From positions 1 through 64,000 of the forward strand of contig JAIUCV010001092.1 in NCBI GenBank assembly GCA_026724425.1: a stretch of 64,000 nt of DNA, written 5' to 3'. Source of the DNA: Erythrophleum ivorense (taxonomy: Eukaryota; Streptophyta; Magnoliopsida; Fabales; Fabaceae). Below are positions 12,611-24,364 of the stretch, piece after piece. The stretch's first letter is position 1. Every line of letters begins with the position of its first letter. Below the pieces are notes generated by a model, which was given only the letters and a program-made list of their open reading frames with translations, did no database searches and was not told where the DNA came from. Position numbers and translations under genes: made by a program.

Positions 12611-12952
12611 TGCGATATAACTTAAAAACTTGGAAGACTTTTGTATAGAAATGACTTTTCCTATGACCTAAGCATTTTAAATTGTGGCACAACTCATGAA
12701 ATCTTTATATTTTTGCCTAAATCATATGTCAAGTCATAGTAGGAATTCCTCATGTCATGGTGTAAAATGCTCCTTAGTGTTTTATAGGTTTCTAGAGGCA
12801 AATGGAGTCACTATTTTAAGTCGTGACTTAATCCGTGAACACCTTATGCAATTTCTTAGAGCTTGTTTACTTTGTGCTATTAATGAATATGGGTTATGAA
12901 CTTAACTTACACTTGTTTTAATCCTTCTAAAAGGTATTAAAGAGAGGTAATT
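12611..12952 (+). repeat. Right part of LTR-1 fragment A0
   Basis: Continuation of the LTR-1 fragment interrupted at 3665. It carries the 'tcatgg/catagc...gtgactta' style tail typical of the end of LTR-1 and stops where the minus-strand LTR-1 copy D begins. No coding evidence. Confidence 0.5.
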
Positions 12953-13811
12953 TGTAATAATCCTAACTTCAAATTACAGTAATTAAGTTTAATTGCGTGG
13001 ATAATAATCATAAATTAAGGCCTAAAGTCATTATAATTAACTAATTAGGAAAATGTGAGAAAATTCAAACCTTAATATTATTGTGAATTATTAATCAAGG
13101 GACCAAGCAAATTAAGCCTACAAATGATTTAGGTTATCAAACAAAACCTTTAATTTCTTTTTATCATTGATTCTATACTCTCAAAATCCCTTTATAATTG
13201 TTCATTAGTCATTACACAACATTACCATAGTAAAAACCAAGATTTCTAAGCAAAAATAAGAGTTTGAAAGACTTAGGCTGTGACTTGGACCTTCCCTACC
13301 GTGGCTAAGTTGATTACTAGAACTTGAAGACCAGGTTTGTGAAATTAACTAAAACTTGGTATATTTGCACTGGGACTTAAGTAGTTACTGGAACTTAAAA
13401 TCGAAAATATGCACTTTGGGCTACGACTTAGGCCTTCTGTGCTGCAGTGAAGCTACCTTTTAGACCTTATAGCTCAAAATCTCTCGATCCTCGCCGCGGT
13501 GGACTCCCCTTGCGTTGTGACGAGATGAGTGTTTAGAACTCAACATTCCAATTTTCTTGATTCTTGCCATAGCGAGCCTACATGGCATCGCAGTAAGAGG
13601 CCTCTTTAGAGCTCTCCCGGACTTCTCACTCGATGCTTGCCGCGGTGAGATTGGTCTTGAGTACCCCTTAAACCTAATTTTTTTCATACTACGCCATGAC
13701 TCAAAAACCTCTAGATGACTTTTAGCTGCAACTCAAGCAATTTTAACCATAGCTTAACTCTTTTATTGATCCAAAACTCTTCCATGCTCATCCCAACTGA
13801 CTTGTGGTTCT

Positions 13812-15343
13812 TGTTGGAGATTGTGCCCTAGGCCAATCATTATATTGCGAACATTATTTTTATTACGAAATAAGAGTTTTCTTTTTATTACATTATTATA
13901 TTATTTGCATGTTTATATATAATAATGTCCATGGATAAATCATTTTTTGAATTATCCAAAATGTCCCTAATCAATCATTCTTGTAGGAACAACGATGAAT
14001 TAAAATTAGTATGATTTTGATTGATTAAGTGTTAATCATGTATGATGATATGAATCAAAATCATAGGCGTGTGTTAGAGAACAAGACGCTGGATAGACCC
14101 ATAATGAGATAAGCTACATAGATTAGGTCATAAGTTTATCTCATATATAACCGTGTCATTGATCCCTTGGACCTGAGATCACCATAGATTCCTACATGAA
14201 GGACACTATACTTTGGCATAGTCTAATGTCACCTTTGACCGAGTGATTATAAAGACTATGATTAGGAATAATGGAATCTATGCAGAGGAAGATGAGTGGT
14301 CAAGATGAAATTTGTCCCTCTATTTAATAGAGAGATATCTCTAGGCCCTTCGATGAGTGTAACTGAGAAATGCATGGCCATGCTCAGATGGAAAGGGTTC
14401 CATCTTATATTAGTTTGCTCGAAGATCGAGAAAGTTATGATCGAGCAAGTTGAGGATGACATTTCCATGCCTCATACTCGATCTAGATATCGTGTGACAA
14501 AAGAGATATGATAGGGTTATAAGATAGGTTGCATCGGATCGCCGATTCCGTATGATTTGAGTAGTTACAATGTCATGCTAAAGGCTGCTTGTGATTTGTG
14601 GGTCAAACAATGCAGTTGGCTCACCGCCAACTTCATATGGACTTGCAGGGTCGCACATAAGAACGGACCAACTCAGACTAAAATGTCCACATTCATTGAA
14701 TTAGAAATGTGTCTAGATTCAATGAATATCTAAGATAAAGGAATTATTTATATATATATGTATAAAAATTTGAAATATTATATATATATATATATGTATA
14801 TTATATTTGATATTATATATATATGTATATAGATATGAATTAATTTAAATTTGATTCTATTAGATAGATTTAAATTTAAACTAATAAGATAATTTAAATT
14901 AAGCTCTAGATATTGTTAGTTTAAATTTAAACTATAAGATAGATTTGAATTTAAACTAATAGATATATTTAATTAATTTTGATTAATTAAATATATCTGA
15001 AACTTTAGTTTATAAATAGGGGTTTCCATATCAGAAAAAATGAGCTAGAGTTGCCTTCAAAATCCTTAGAGAAAGGGACACTATACAGACGTTGTACGGA
15101 ATTGTACGGACATGCTGCTAGCACACCGTTTGAGTTGTTGAACCCCGTTCATGTGGATACCAGTTGAGGGAGCTAATCTGCGGTCAGTTCCTATGATCCA
15201 AACAAAAGTAAACAACAAACTCAATCAACAGAAAAAAGTAATTCTCTGAACCTATTTGGTTCAAGCGATTTTGACGGATCCTTGGTGGGAATTGGGATCA
15301 AAATTTTAAACGTTTCCACTGTGTGCCTCCCAAATTACTAACA
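13812..15343 (+). repeat. 5' LTR of the copia element
   Basis: 1532 bp, from TGTTGGAGATTGTG to ...TTACTAACA. It contains AT-rich tracts (about 14740-15000) and a TATA-like TATAAATA at 15011-15018. It matches 20511-22123. The end is fixed by the primer-binding site that starts at once after it. Confidence 0.95.
15011..15018 (+). promoter_or_regulatory. Probable TATA box of the copia 5' LTR
   Basis: TATAAATA followed by a G run, conserved in the 3' LTR at 21757-21764. It is the only well-formed TATA element in the right part of the LTR, and lies about 330 bp before the LTR end, leaving room for R and U5. Confidence 0.55.
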
Positions 15344-15344
15344 T

Positions 15345-15356
15345 TGGTATCAGAGC
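15345..15356 (+). other. Primer-binding site (initiator tRNA-Met type)
   Basis: TGGTATCAGAGC, one base after the 5' LTR. This is the standard plant copia primer-binding sequence, complementary to the 3' end of tRNA-iMet, where minus-strand cDNA synthesis begins. Confidence 0.93.
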
Positions 15357-16560
15357 CACGTCAAAAATTGTTTAAATTGAGTACTTGTGTGTTCTAAGAA
15401 TTTAATCTTATAATCAATTTTTCGCATGTGCTAATATAAGATATGTATGCGATGTTGATTTGATCAAATTATTTTAAAAGCATGAAATCTAAGCATAGAG
15501 GTCCTTTTAATGAATTCGTTCATATATATGATATATGTATAGTTTTCAATGTGATTGGAACCATGATTATTAATCTGTTACATATGTATATATATTTTTG
15601 ATATATTTTGTACATAATATATTTTGTTTTAATTCGAATTCATTTCGCTATGTATGTGACGCACTAAATGAATTTGCCATTGCTATCTAATCCTAGCATA
15701 ATATAATCTAATTTAAAAATTAATTCACTAAATTTACAACCTTTCATATGAGATGAGATGTTTGTAACATGTGTGTTTGTGTTGTGATTTGCTTGGATGG
15801 GTATGGTGCATGATATGGCCCTAGGATGCTTTTGGTTTGTATTTTTTTTTTAAATACAGCATGTGTGTCGTGCCTCTCTCTATTCATTCTGAATGTACAT
15901 TCTTTTCTCATCTCACACTCCCCTCGAATGTTCAAGCGAGGTTTCTCTTTGTATATATAGATTTTATCTTAGAGGAATCCTCTCATTGGCTTGGGAGGAG
16001 ATAGGATAGATGGGCCATATTGTGTCACATTTATTTTAAGACTTATGTTGAGATCATATGCATGTATGCTATCGTAGTATATAATTATGTGACAACTAGT
16101 TTTATGAAATAATGAAATAAAATCCCTCGTGTAAAATTTTAAGTTGCAATGCCGCCCACTAATGAACATCTGCCAAGACTTTGATGACCTGATTGTAGGT
16201 TCCACCAAAGTGGGATACACTTAGGTTATCTTGGTAAGGCAGCTTGGGTAATGGTGATACTCATAAGTTTCATAGTGGTTTGACTTAATTGAAACTATCA
16301 GAACGGTTTTGAGTCTCAAGGCATTAGATGGGATTAAACATGATGAATCATGTGATGAATGAATCCTATAAAAGATCTAAGAGTTACATGTAATGTAATT
16401 GGTAAACGAGTTACCTACTTAAATAGCTTAATTTTAAGCGTCTTGCCAAAGCAGACTTATAATTAAGTGAAATATAGGTCTTAGTCCGCTAAATTAAATT
16501 GAGGCTTATTTTTAATGGAAAGTTATTAATTTGATTTTTGCATATTCTGTTGTAGAAAAG
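15357..16560 (+). other. Untranslated leader of the copia element
   Basis: About 1.2 kb between the primer-binding site and gag with no sustained reading frame. It is AT-rich and holds no recognisable gene. A long leader of this kind would carry packaging signals, which I cannot identify by eye. Confidence 0.7.
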
Positions 16561-17393
16561 ATGTCAACAAATAACTCTGCTGCACTATCATTGCGATCCG
16601 TCCTTGAGAAGGACAAACTCAATGGGACAAACTTTCTTGACTAGTTTAGGAACTTAAGAATTGTTCTCGAATAGGAAAGAAAGCTATATGTCCTAGATGA
16701 GCCCATTCCTGAGGAGCCTGTAGTCAATGCTCCAAGAGCACAGAAGGATGCCCACACTAAGCATCTCAATGATTCTGTGGATGTGGGATGCCTGATGTTA
16801 GCCACCATGGTCCCAGAACTTCAGAGAGATCTGGAACTTATGGAAGCTTATGAGATGATTGTGCATTTCAAGGAAATGTTCCAACAACAGGCAAGGCAGG
16901 AAAGGTTTGAAACCACCAAACCTTGCATTCTTGTAAAATGGCTGAAGGTGCATCAGTTAGCACTCATGTTTTGAAGATGAAAGGCTACCTTGATCACCTT
17001 GAGAGGCTCGGGTTTCCCATAAGTCAGGAGTTATCTGTAGATTTGATCTTAAACTCACTCCCTGAAAGTTATGACCAGTTTGTCATAAACTACAATATGA
17101 ACAACATAGAGAAATCTGTTTCTGAACTGCATGGGATGCTTAAAACTGCTGAGCAAAATATTAAGAAAAATCCAAGCTCTATTTTAATGGTTCAAAAAGG
17201 TAAAGGAATGAAAAAGAAAGGCAAAGGCAAAGGAAATGGCCCAAACAATAAGTTCAAGAACCAAAACAAGCCCAAACCCAAGCCTGAAGCCAAGAAGGCA
17301 AAGCCTCCAAAGGAAGGAGTTTGTTTCTTTTGCAATGAGCCCGGTCAAGAGAAACTGCAAGCTCTACCTAGAAGATCTAAAGAAAAAGAATAA
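16561..17393 (+). pseudogene. gag: copia gag (capsid/nucleocapsid), disrupted
   Basis: Gag forms the cytoplasmic virus-like particle and binds the RNA. The ATG at 16561 opens a frame beginning MSTNNSAALS with the conserved 'LNGTNF' and 'RKLYVLDEP' patches. In-frame TAG codons lie at 16642-16644 (where Trp is expected) and 16672-16674. The frame shifts near 16925 and then reads through the 'KMKGYLDHLERLGFP' and 'LPESYDQF' region of copia Gag and a Lys-rich tail. At about 17320-17360 a zinc knuckle starts (CFFC) but a second frameshift separates its last Cys (NC, in the next frame), so the knuckle cannot be made. The surviving pieces clearly identify the family; the gene is dead. Confidence 0.92.
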
Positions 17394-18555
17394 TAGCGGG
17401 GCTATTCCTTTAGGTATCTATGTTATAGAAATTAATCTTTCTACTTCTCCTACATGGGTATTAGATACTGTATGTGGAACTCACATTTGTACAAATGTGC
17501 AGGGTCTTAAAAGGAGTAGGAAGTTGAAAAAGGGCGAAATAGACCTACGAGTTGGAAATATAGCAAAAGTTGCTGCTTTAGTTGTAGGCACTTATGAAAT
17601 AAATTTGCCCAGTGGGCTTTTGTTAATTTTGAACAATTACTATTATGTTCCTGCTTTGAGTAGTAACATTGTTTCACTTTCTTATTTGGATAAGGAAGGT
17701 TTTATTTCAATTATTGGGAATAATAAATGTTCTATTTATCGTAATGACATTTTTTATGCAGATGGTGATTTGCATAGTGGTCATTATTACTTAAATCTTA
17801 ATGCTCCCAATAATCAAGATATCTATAACATAACTATCAAGAGAATCAAGACTAACGACTTGAATCCAGCCTATCTTTGGCACTGTCGTCTAGGCCACAT
17901 AAATGAGAAACGCATTTCAAAACTCCATCAAGATGGACTTCTGAAATCATTTGATTTTGAATCATTTAACACATGCAAATCTTGTATATTGGGAAAGATG
18001 ACTAAGGCACCTTTCACTGGGCACAGTGAGCGGGCCACTGACTTATTAGGCCTAGTACATACCGATGTATGTGGTCCACTAAGTACAACTGCTAGAGGAG
18101 GCCACTTGTACTTCATTACTTTTATAGATGACTATAGTAGATATGGTTACATCTATTTAATGAAACACAAATCTGAAGCTTTTGAAATGTTCAAAACATT
18201 CCAAAATAAGGTACAGAATCAGCTTGGCAAATCTATTAAAGCACTTCGATCCGATCGAGGTGGTGAATATTTGAGCCAAGAGTTTATTGACCATCTTAGA
18301 AATTGTGGTATTGTCTCACAATTGACCTCACCAGGAACACCACAATATAATGACATTTCTGAACGAAGGAACCAAACCTTATTAGATATGGTTCGATCCA
18401 TGATGAGTCAAACGGATCTTCCACCATCCTTTTGGGGCTATGCATTAGAAACAACTACATTTACACTAAATCGTGTTCCATCTAAGGCGATTGAAAAGAT
18501 ACCATATGAGATATGGACTAGGAAGAAGCCCAGTTTATCTTTTCTCGAGATTTAG
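17394..18555 (+). pseudogene. pol: copia pol, protease and integrase part
   Basis: Continues in the frame that is open from about 17236. The aspartic protease site reads LDTVCGTHIC (Asp-Thr codons from 17464): the catalytic Gly of DTG is Val, so protease activity is doubtful. The GAG-pre-integrase zinc finger is HCRLGH ... CKSC (about 17880-17990). The integrase core keeps its catalytic triad: Asp at 18064 (HTDVCGP), Asp at 18253 (RSDRGGEY) and Glu at 18361 (SERRNQT), with 35 residues between the second Asp and the Glu. The frame stops at a TAG (18553-18555) where Trp of the conserved '(I/V)WGCE' is expected. Confidence 0.95.
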
Positions 18556-20491
18556 GGATGCGAGACATATATTAAGCAACAGGCCCCAGATACGTTAGCA
18601 CCCAAATCTATAAAATGCCTTTTTATGGGTTAAACTAAAGGATACTACTTCTACAACCCCACTAAGAACAAATTGTTTGTTGCTCGAAATGGTATCATTT
18701 AAAAAGAGAATTCATCTTTAAAAGAACCAGTGGGAGTAAGATACATCTTGAAGAAGTTCGAGAGCCACAAAATCGCATTGAACCAGAGATGAAAAATTGA
18801 GAAGACTCACAACAAGTTGTTGAGCCTACTCAAGTCACATAAGGCCCATGAAGGTTTGATAGGACACGACATCAGCCTCAAAGATATCGTGATGTATTAC
18901 TCATTGATCAAGATGAGCCAACCACCTATTAAGAGGCCATAATGGGATCAGACTCTGAGAAATGGCTAGAAGCTATGAAGTTTGAGATGCAATCCATGTA
19001 TGACAATCAGGTATGGACCTTGATTGACCTACCTGAAGGTATAAAAGCCATAGGGTGCAAGTGGGTTTTCAAGAAGAAAACTGACATCGATGGCCAAGTG
19101 CATACCTTCAAGGCACGATTGGTTGCAAAAGGATTCAAACAAACACATGGTATAGATTATGATGAAACCTTTTCACCAGTCGCTATGATCAAATCAATCA
19201 GGATCCTTCTCGCCATTGCTGCATACTATGATTATGAGATTTGGCAAATGGACGTGAAAACAACATTCCTTAATGGAAAGCTCTTGAGGATGTGTATATG
19301 ACACAACCTGAAGGTTTTATGTGTCCAGAAGATTCTGGGAAGGTTTGCAAGCTTCAAAAATTCATTTATGGATTGAAGTAGGCATCTCGGAGTTAGAATC
19401 ATCATTTTGACGAAGTAGTCAAAAATTTTGGTTTTATCCAAAATGTTGATGAACTTTGTGTTTACAAGAAGGTTAGTGGGAGCACAATTATATTTCTAGT
19501 GCTTTATGTTGATGACATCCTATTTATTGGAAATGACATTCCTACCTTGCAGATTGTCAAGTCTTGGTTAAGAAAATGTTTCTCAATGAAAGACTTTGGC
19601 GAGGCCAATTACATCCTTGGGATTAGGATCTATAGAGATAGATCTAAGAGGCTAATCGGTCTAAGTCAATGCACTTACATAGACAAGGTAATACATAGAT
19701 TTAGTATGCAAGATTCAAAAAGGGGTTTTGTACCTATGTCTCATGGCATCAATCTCAGCAAGACTCAGTGTCCTAATACACATGATGAGCGAGAACGCAT
19801 GAGTAAGATTCCATATGCCTCGGCTATTGGATCTATCATGTATGCCATGTTGTACACTCGATCAGATGTCTCATACACCTTGAGTATGACTAGTAGATTT
19901 CAATCATATCCAGGTGAGAATCACTGGACTGTCGTCAAGAATATCCTAAAGTACTTGAGAAGAACTAAGGATGTATTCTTGGTGTATGAAAGATTGGATG
20001 ACGAGCTTGTTGTAAATGGTTACACAGATGTAAGTTTTCAATCTGACAAAGATGATTCTAGATCGCAATCAAGATTTGTATTCTGTTTGAATGGTGGAGC
20101 AGTAAGTTAGAAGAGCTCAAAGCAAAGCACTGTGACTGATTCTACAACAGAAGCTGAGTACCTAGCAGCATCAGATGTAGCTAAGGAAGCTGTTTAGATT
20201 AAAAAGTTCATTACTGAGCTAGGGGTGGTGCCTACCATCTCAAATCCGATAGATTTGTTCTGTGACAACAATGGTATAATAGCACAAGCTAAAGAGCCTA
20301 GATCACATCAAAGGACCAAACACATACTTAGGCGATATCACCTTATTAGAGAAATCATTGATAGAGGTGATATAAAGATATGCAAAGTACCAATTGATGA
20401 CAATGTTGCTGATCCTCTTACTAAGCCGCTTACACAGGCTAAGCATGATCGTCATGTTAGGTCAATGGGTATTAGAAACATTAATGATTGA
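18556..20491 (+). pseudogene. pol: copia pol, reverse transcriptase and RNase H part
   Basis: A short degraded linker (18556-18940) leads to reverse transcriptase from 18942: 'W..A...E..S', then 'KWVFKKK', 'KARLVAKGF', 'DETFSPVA', 'WQMDVKT.FLNG'. A frameshift lies near 19290 and stops near 19379 and 19394. The active site YVDD is intact at 19505-19516. RNase H follows ('NHWTVVKNILKYL', 'GYTD', 'TEAEY', 'CDNNG'), with nonsense changes at about 20108 and 20197. The product would end at TGA 20489-20491 with the conserved 'VADPLTKPL' tail. The domain order integrase then RT marks Ty1-copia, not Gypsy. Confidence 0.95.
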
Positions 20492-20500
20492 ACCTAGTGC

Positions 20501-20509
20501 AAGTGGGAG
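20501..20509 (+). other. Polypurine tract of the copia element
   Basis: AAGTGGGAG, one base before the 3' LTR start at 20511; the expected primer site for plus-strand cDNA. Confidence 0.8.
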
Positions 20510-20510
20510 T

Positions 20511-22123
20511 TGTTGGAGATTGTGCTCTAGGCCAATCATTATATTGCGAATATTATTTTTATTACAAAATAAGAGTTTTCTTTTTATTATATTATTATAT
20601 TATTTGCATGTTTATATATAATAATATCCATGGATAAATTATTTTTTGAATTATCCAAAATGTCCCTAATCAATTATCTTTGTGAGAACAACGATGAATT
20701 AAGATTAGTATGATTTTGATTGATTAAGTGTTAATCATGTATGATGATATGAATCAAAATCATAGGCGTGTGTTAGAGAATAGGACGCTGGATAGACCCA
20801 TCATGAGATAAGCTACATGGATTAGGTCATAAGTTTATCTCATATATAACTATGTCATTGATCCCTTGGACCTGAGATCACCATAGATTCCTACATGAAG
20901 GACACTGTACTTTGGCATAGTCTAATGTCAACTTTGACCGGATGATTATAAAGACTATGATCAGGAATAATGGAATCCATGCAGAGGAAGATGAGTGGTC
21001 AAGATGGAATTTGTCCCTCTAATTAATAGAGAGATATCTCTAGGCCCCTCGATGAGTATAACTGAGAAATGCATGTCCATGCTTAGATGAAAAGGGTTCC
21101 ATCTTATATCAGTCTGCTCGAAGATCGAGAAAGTTATGAGCGAGCAAGTTGAGGATGACATTTTCATGCCTCATACTTGATCTAGATATCGTGTGACAAA
21201 AGGGATATGATAGGGTTATAAGATAGGTTGCATCGGATCGTCGATTCTGTATGATTTGGGTAGTCACAATGTTTTATTAGAGGCCGCTTGTGATTTGTGG
21301 GTCAAACAGTGCAATTGGCCCACTGCCAACATCATATGAGCCTACAGGGTTGCACACAAAAACGGACCAACTCGGGCTAAAATGTCTACATTTATTGAAT
21401 CAGAAATGTGTCTAGATTCAATGAATATCTAGGATAGAGGAATTATTTATATATATATAAAAATAATTAAATTAAAAATATATTTTATATATATATGTAT
21501 ATTATATTTGATATTATATATATGTATATATATGAATTAATTTAAATTTGATTCTATTAGATAGATTTAAATTTAAACTAATCAGATAATTTAAATTTAA
21601 TTCTATCAGATAGATTTAAATTTAAACTAATCAGATAATTTAAATTAAGCTCTAGATATTGTTAGTTTAAATTTAAACTATAAGATAGATTTGAATTTAA
21701 ACTAATAGATATATTTAATTAATTTAGATTAATTAAATATATCTGAAACTCTAGTCTATAAATAGGGGTTTTTATATCAGAAAAGATGAGTTAGAGCTAC
21801 TTCCAAAATCCTTAGAGAAAGGGACATTGTATGAACGTCGTATGGAATTGTACGGACGTCGTACGGACTATACGAAAATTGTACGCGGGCATGCTGCTAG
21901 CACACCGTTTGAGTTGCTGAACCCCGTTTGTGTGGATACCAGTAGAGGGAGCTGATCTGCGTTCAGTTCCTATGATCCAAACAAAAGTAAACAAAAAACT
22001 CAATCGACAGAAAAAGGTAATTCTCTGAACCTATTCGGTTTAAGCGATTTTGACGGATCCTTGGTGGGAATTGAGATCAAAATTTTAAACGTTTCCACTA
22101 TGTGCCTCCCATAATTCCCAACA
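20511..22123 (+). repeat. 3' LTR of the copia element
   Basis: 1613 bp, about 81 bp longer than the 5' LTR. Two short internal duplications explain most of the difference: an extra unit of about 50 bp in the 'tagatttaaatttaaactaatcagat' tract (about 21560-21650, described here only in outline), and about 33 extra bp in a 'gtacggac' repeat region (about 21830-21890). It ends CCCAACA at 22123, directly before the GTTCT duplication. Confidence 0.95.
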
Positions 22124-24346
22124 GTTCTTCCTCCTCAAGTTCTAGAGTCCTTCTAAGGCAAAGCACATGATTTTATTAATGTTGTTCCTCTTATACATCC
22201 CATTTACTAACTCTCTTGATGTAGGAGTCTAGGATTGTATTAGAACAACCAACAATTTAATTTTGTATCAGTAAATCCCCCCTCTCAATGACAGCAAAAG
22301 GATTTAAAATGCACCTCAATAAAATTGATGCACACACACCACATGACCACAATGATCAAATCCAAACCCAACTAAACATCCAATTCCATTATACTAATGC
22401 TTCAACCATAAATGTTTATAGGACTATTGCTTAATGGTCACAAAATATCAAGCTATTCATCAAGCATTGATCAGATATAATCACAAGGCTTAATTCCATG
22501 ATAATTATATTACATAGTCAATCCCTACATTTGGCAATTCATGATGCAATGTGACATTTATATAACACAATAAACAACACTAGTACACCTACTATACAAA
22601 CCTAATTTAAACAAGACATTCAAGCCTATACACTTCTAAACAACCACGTGGGCTTTCCATTAGCTTTTTCTTGTTATTAAAAGGTTCGGTCCCTAAAAAT
22701 GTTAGCTTACAATAGGGGTAAGATATACAATCTCAGTAACAAGAGGCAATTCCATATACATCTATAGATTAATCAACATAAGTGCATTTTTGTATCATCA
22801 AATACCAAAAGCATCAATTCAATCAGCAAATGAACTAGCTGAATTACTGGTAACTACTATCTCATACTAGCAGTCACATCCAATATGTTAATGGCCAATA
22901 ACACAAGAAAGGGCCTATCCTGGCACCAACTCTCTATTGAGTACAACCTGGGTTCAGTGCACCAACTCCCTATTGATCACAACCCAATGCTCGATTAAAG
23001 TATAATACAAGGGTGGCAACCGCACCATAACTCCACCATGGACACACACAAGGTCTAATTATAATAATCAAGTAGCCAATTAATTATTTAGCATTTCAAA
23101 ATTATAAATTTGCAGTAAATATTAAATGAGCATATATATGGAATTAGGAAATTAACCCTAGTTACCTTAATGAAGCCAACTCTTCCTCTAGCTACCATCA
23201 TAATCTAAATGTACACCAAGTCTAAGATAAGTATAGTTATCATGATTTAACTATCATTAGCAAGGAATGTCCTATCCATTGATTAATTTCATCAAGAATC
23301 CATTAAGAATTACTTATCCAAGCTTTTAAAGAGTCTATTGCACCAATTCAAGATCAAGACATAAAAAACTCACACTAGGTTACACTTTACATCTCTATTT
23401 TTGTATGTGACAGCCATGCCCTGAAAATCAATCCAAGTGATGGAAATTCAGCGGAAACACTTCATAAAAGAAGATGAAACATTTACCCATACATCTAGGA
23501 GATCAAATGGATTGGGTTAAGCCTTAGCTACCAAGAGTACATCATAGGACATTCTAAAAAACTTGAATTTTTGCACATATAATCAGCCATATAACAAAGC
23601 CAACCTATAACATAAAATTTGAGTAAGGTTACACTACAAAATGAAGGTAAACACTAATCCAATGGCTTCACTCACTCCAACGTCCAAAAACTCTAAAAGA
23701 AATCATCAAAATGCCCATTTTCATATTTGAGAAAGAGATGAAAATTCACCAACGTAGAAGTTAATTAGACCAAATTATAGAGGAGAATGAGAGGGTCAAC
23801 TTTTATATAACCTACCTTGGCTGAATCTCCTTCTCTGAGTACAAATTTGAGCCAAAATGTTGAGGAACCTAAGCCTCTCTTCTAACTTGCCAATTTCTTC
23901 TTCTTGTTCTGCAGAACATGAATGTCTTCACAGCCAAATGGATAGGACGAAGGCTTCTTAGGGTTTAAGAAAGAATGGGCTGGTCCAATGGGTTTTAAGT
24001 TCCAAGTGGGCTAAATCTTTTTCAAGTTAGGCCATGATATATAAGTATAATTGGGTTCAAAAGTGGGTTAGGCTTCTATGAAATGAAGTTGGACCTCTAT
24101 AAGAATAAAATTGGGCTTCTAATAATGTTATTAGCATACACAAATTAATCATGTGCCCAAATCATACTTAAATCTATAAACATTATTTTATTTTCCTTAG
24201 AATGATCTAATTACTAATTATTATGTTAAGATACTCAAATTTGCCATTTTTCCTAAAATTCCTTTTTCCTCAAATTTTTTTTAAATCTCTCTTAATAATT
24301 GCATAATCCCTACATAATAACTATTAATTAACTTCAGGGTGTTATA

Positions 24347-24364
24347 TTCCCCCCTCCTTTTAGG
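24347..24364 (-). other. Polypurine-tract-like sequence next to LTR-1 copy D
   Basis: On the minus strand this reads as a purine-rich stretch (aaaaggaggggggaa) directly before the LTR-1 start (TATAACACCC, from TGTAACACCC). It fixes the sense of LTR-1 as minus in this copy. Confidence 0.6.

Larger units (their letters stand above)
13812..22123 (+). mobile_element. Complete Ty1-copia LTR retrotransposon, coding region disabled
   Basis: An 8312-bp element with two LTRs, a tRNA-Met type primer-binding site, gag, protease, integrase, reverse transcriptase and RNase H in the copia order (integrase before reverse transcriptase), and a purine tract before the 3' LTR. The 5-bp target-site duplication GTTCT is perfect (13807-13811 and 22124-22128). 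The element interrupts LTR-1 copy D. Nonsense changes and frameshifts in gag, the integrase-RT junction and RT-RNase H mean it cannot make its own proteins. By eye there are about a dozen differences in the first 200 bp of the two LTRs, mostly C/T and G/A transitions, so it is not a very recent insertion. Confidence 0.97.
12953..24346 (-). mobile_element. LTR-1 copy D (minus strand), probable 3' LTR of a decayed Ty3/Gypsy element
   Basis: Begins TGTAATAATCC on the plus strand and ends GGGTGTTATA (TGTTACA with one transition). Net of the copia insertion (13812-22123) it is about 3.08 kb. The pentamer before it (TAATT, 12948-12952) is not repeated after it. Instead the right flank begins with a C-rich tract that reads, on the minus strand, as a purine tract directly before the LTR start, followed by a decayed pol tail. 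So D appears to be the 3' LTR of a minus-strand element, not a solo LTR. The partner 5' LTR was not found with confidence. Confidence 0.75.

Noticed and set aside
12948..12952. Copy D as a solo LTR with duplication TAATT
   Set aside because: TAATT is not found after 24346; instead a purine tract and pol tail follow, so D is better seen as one LTR of a longer element.
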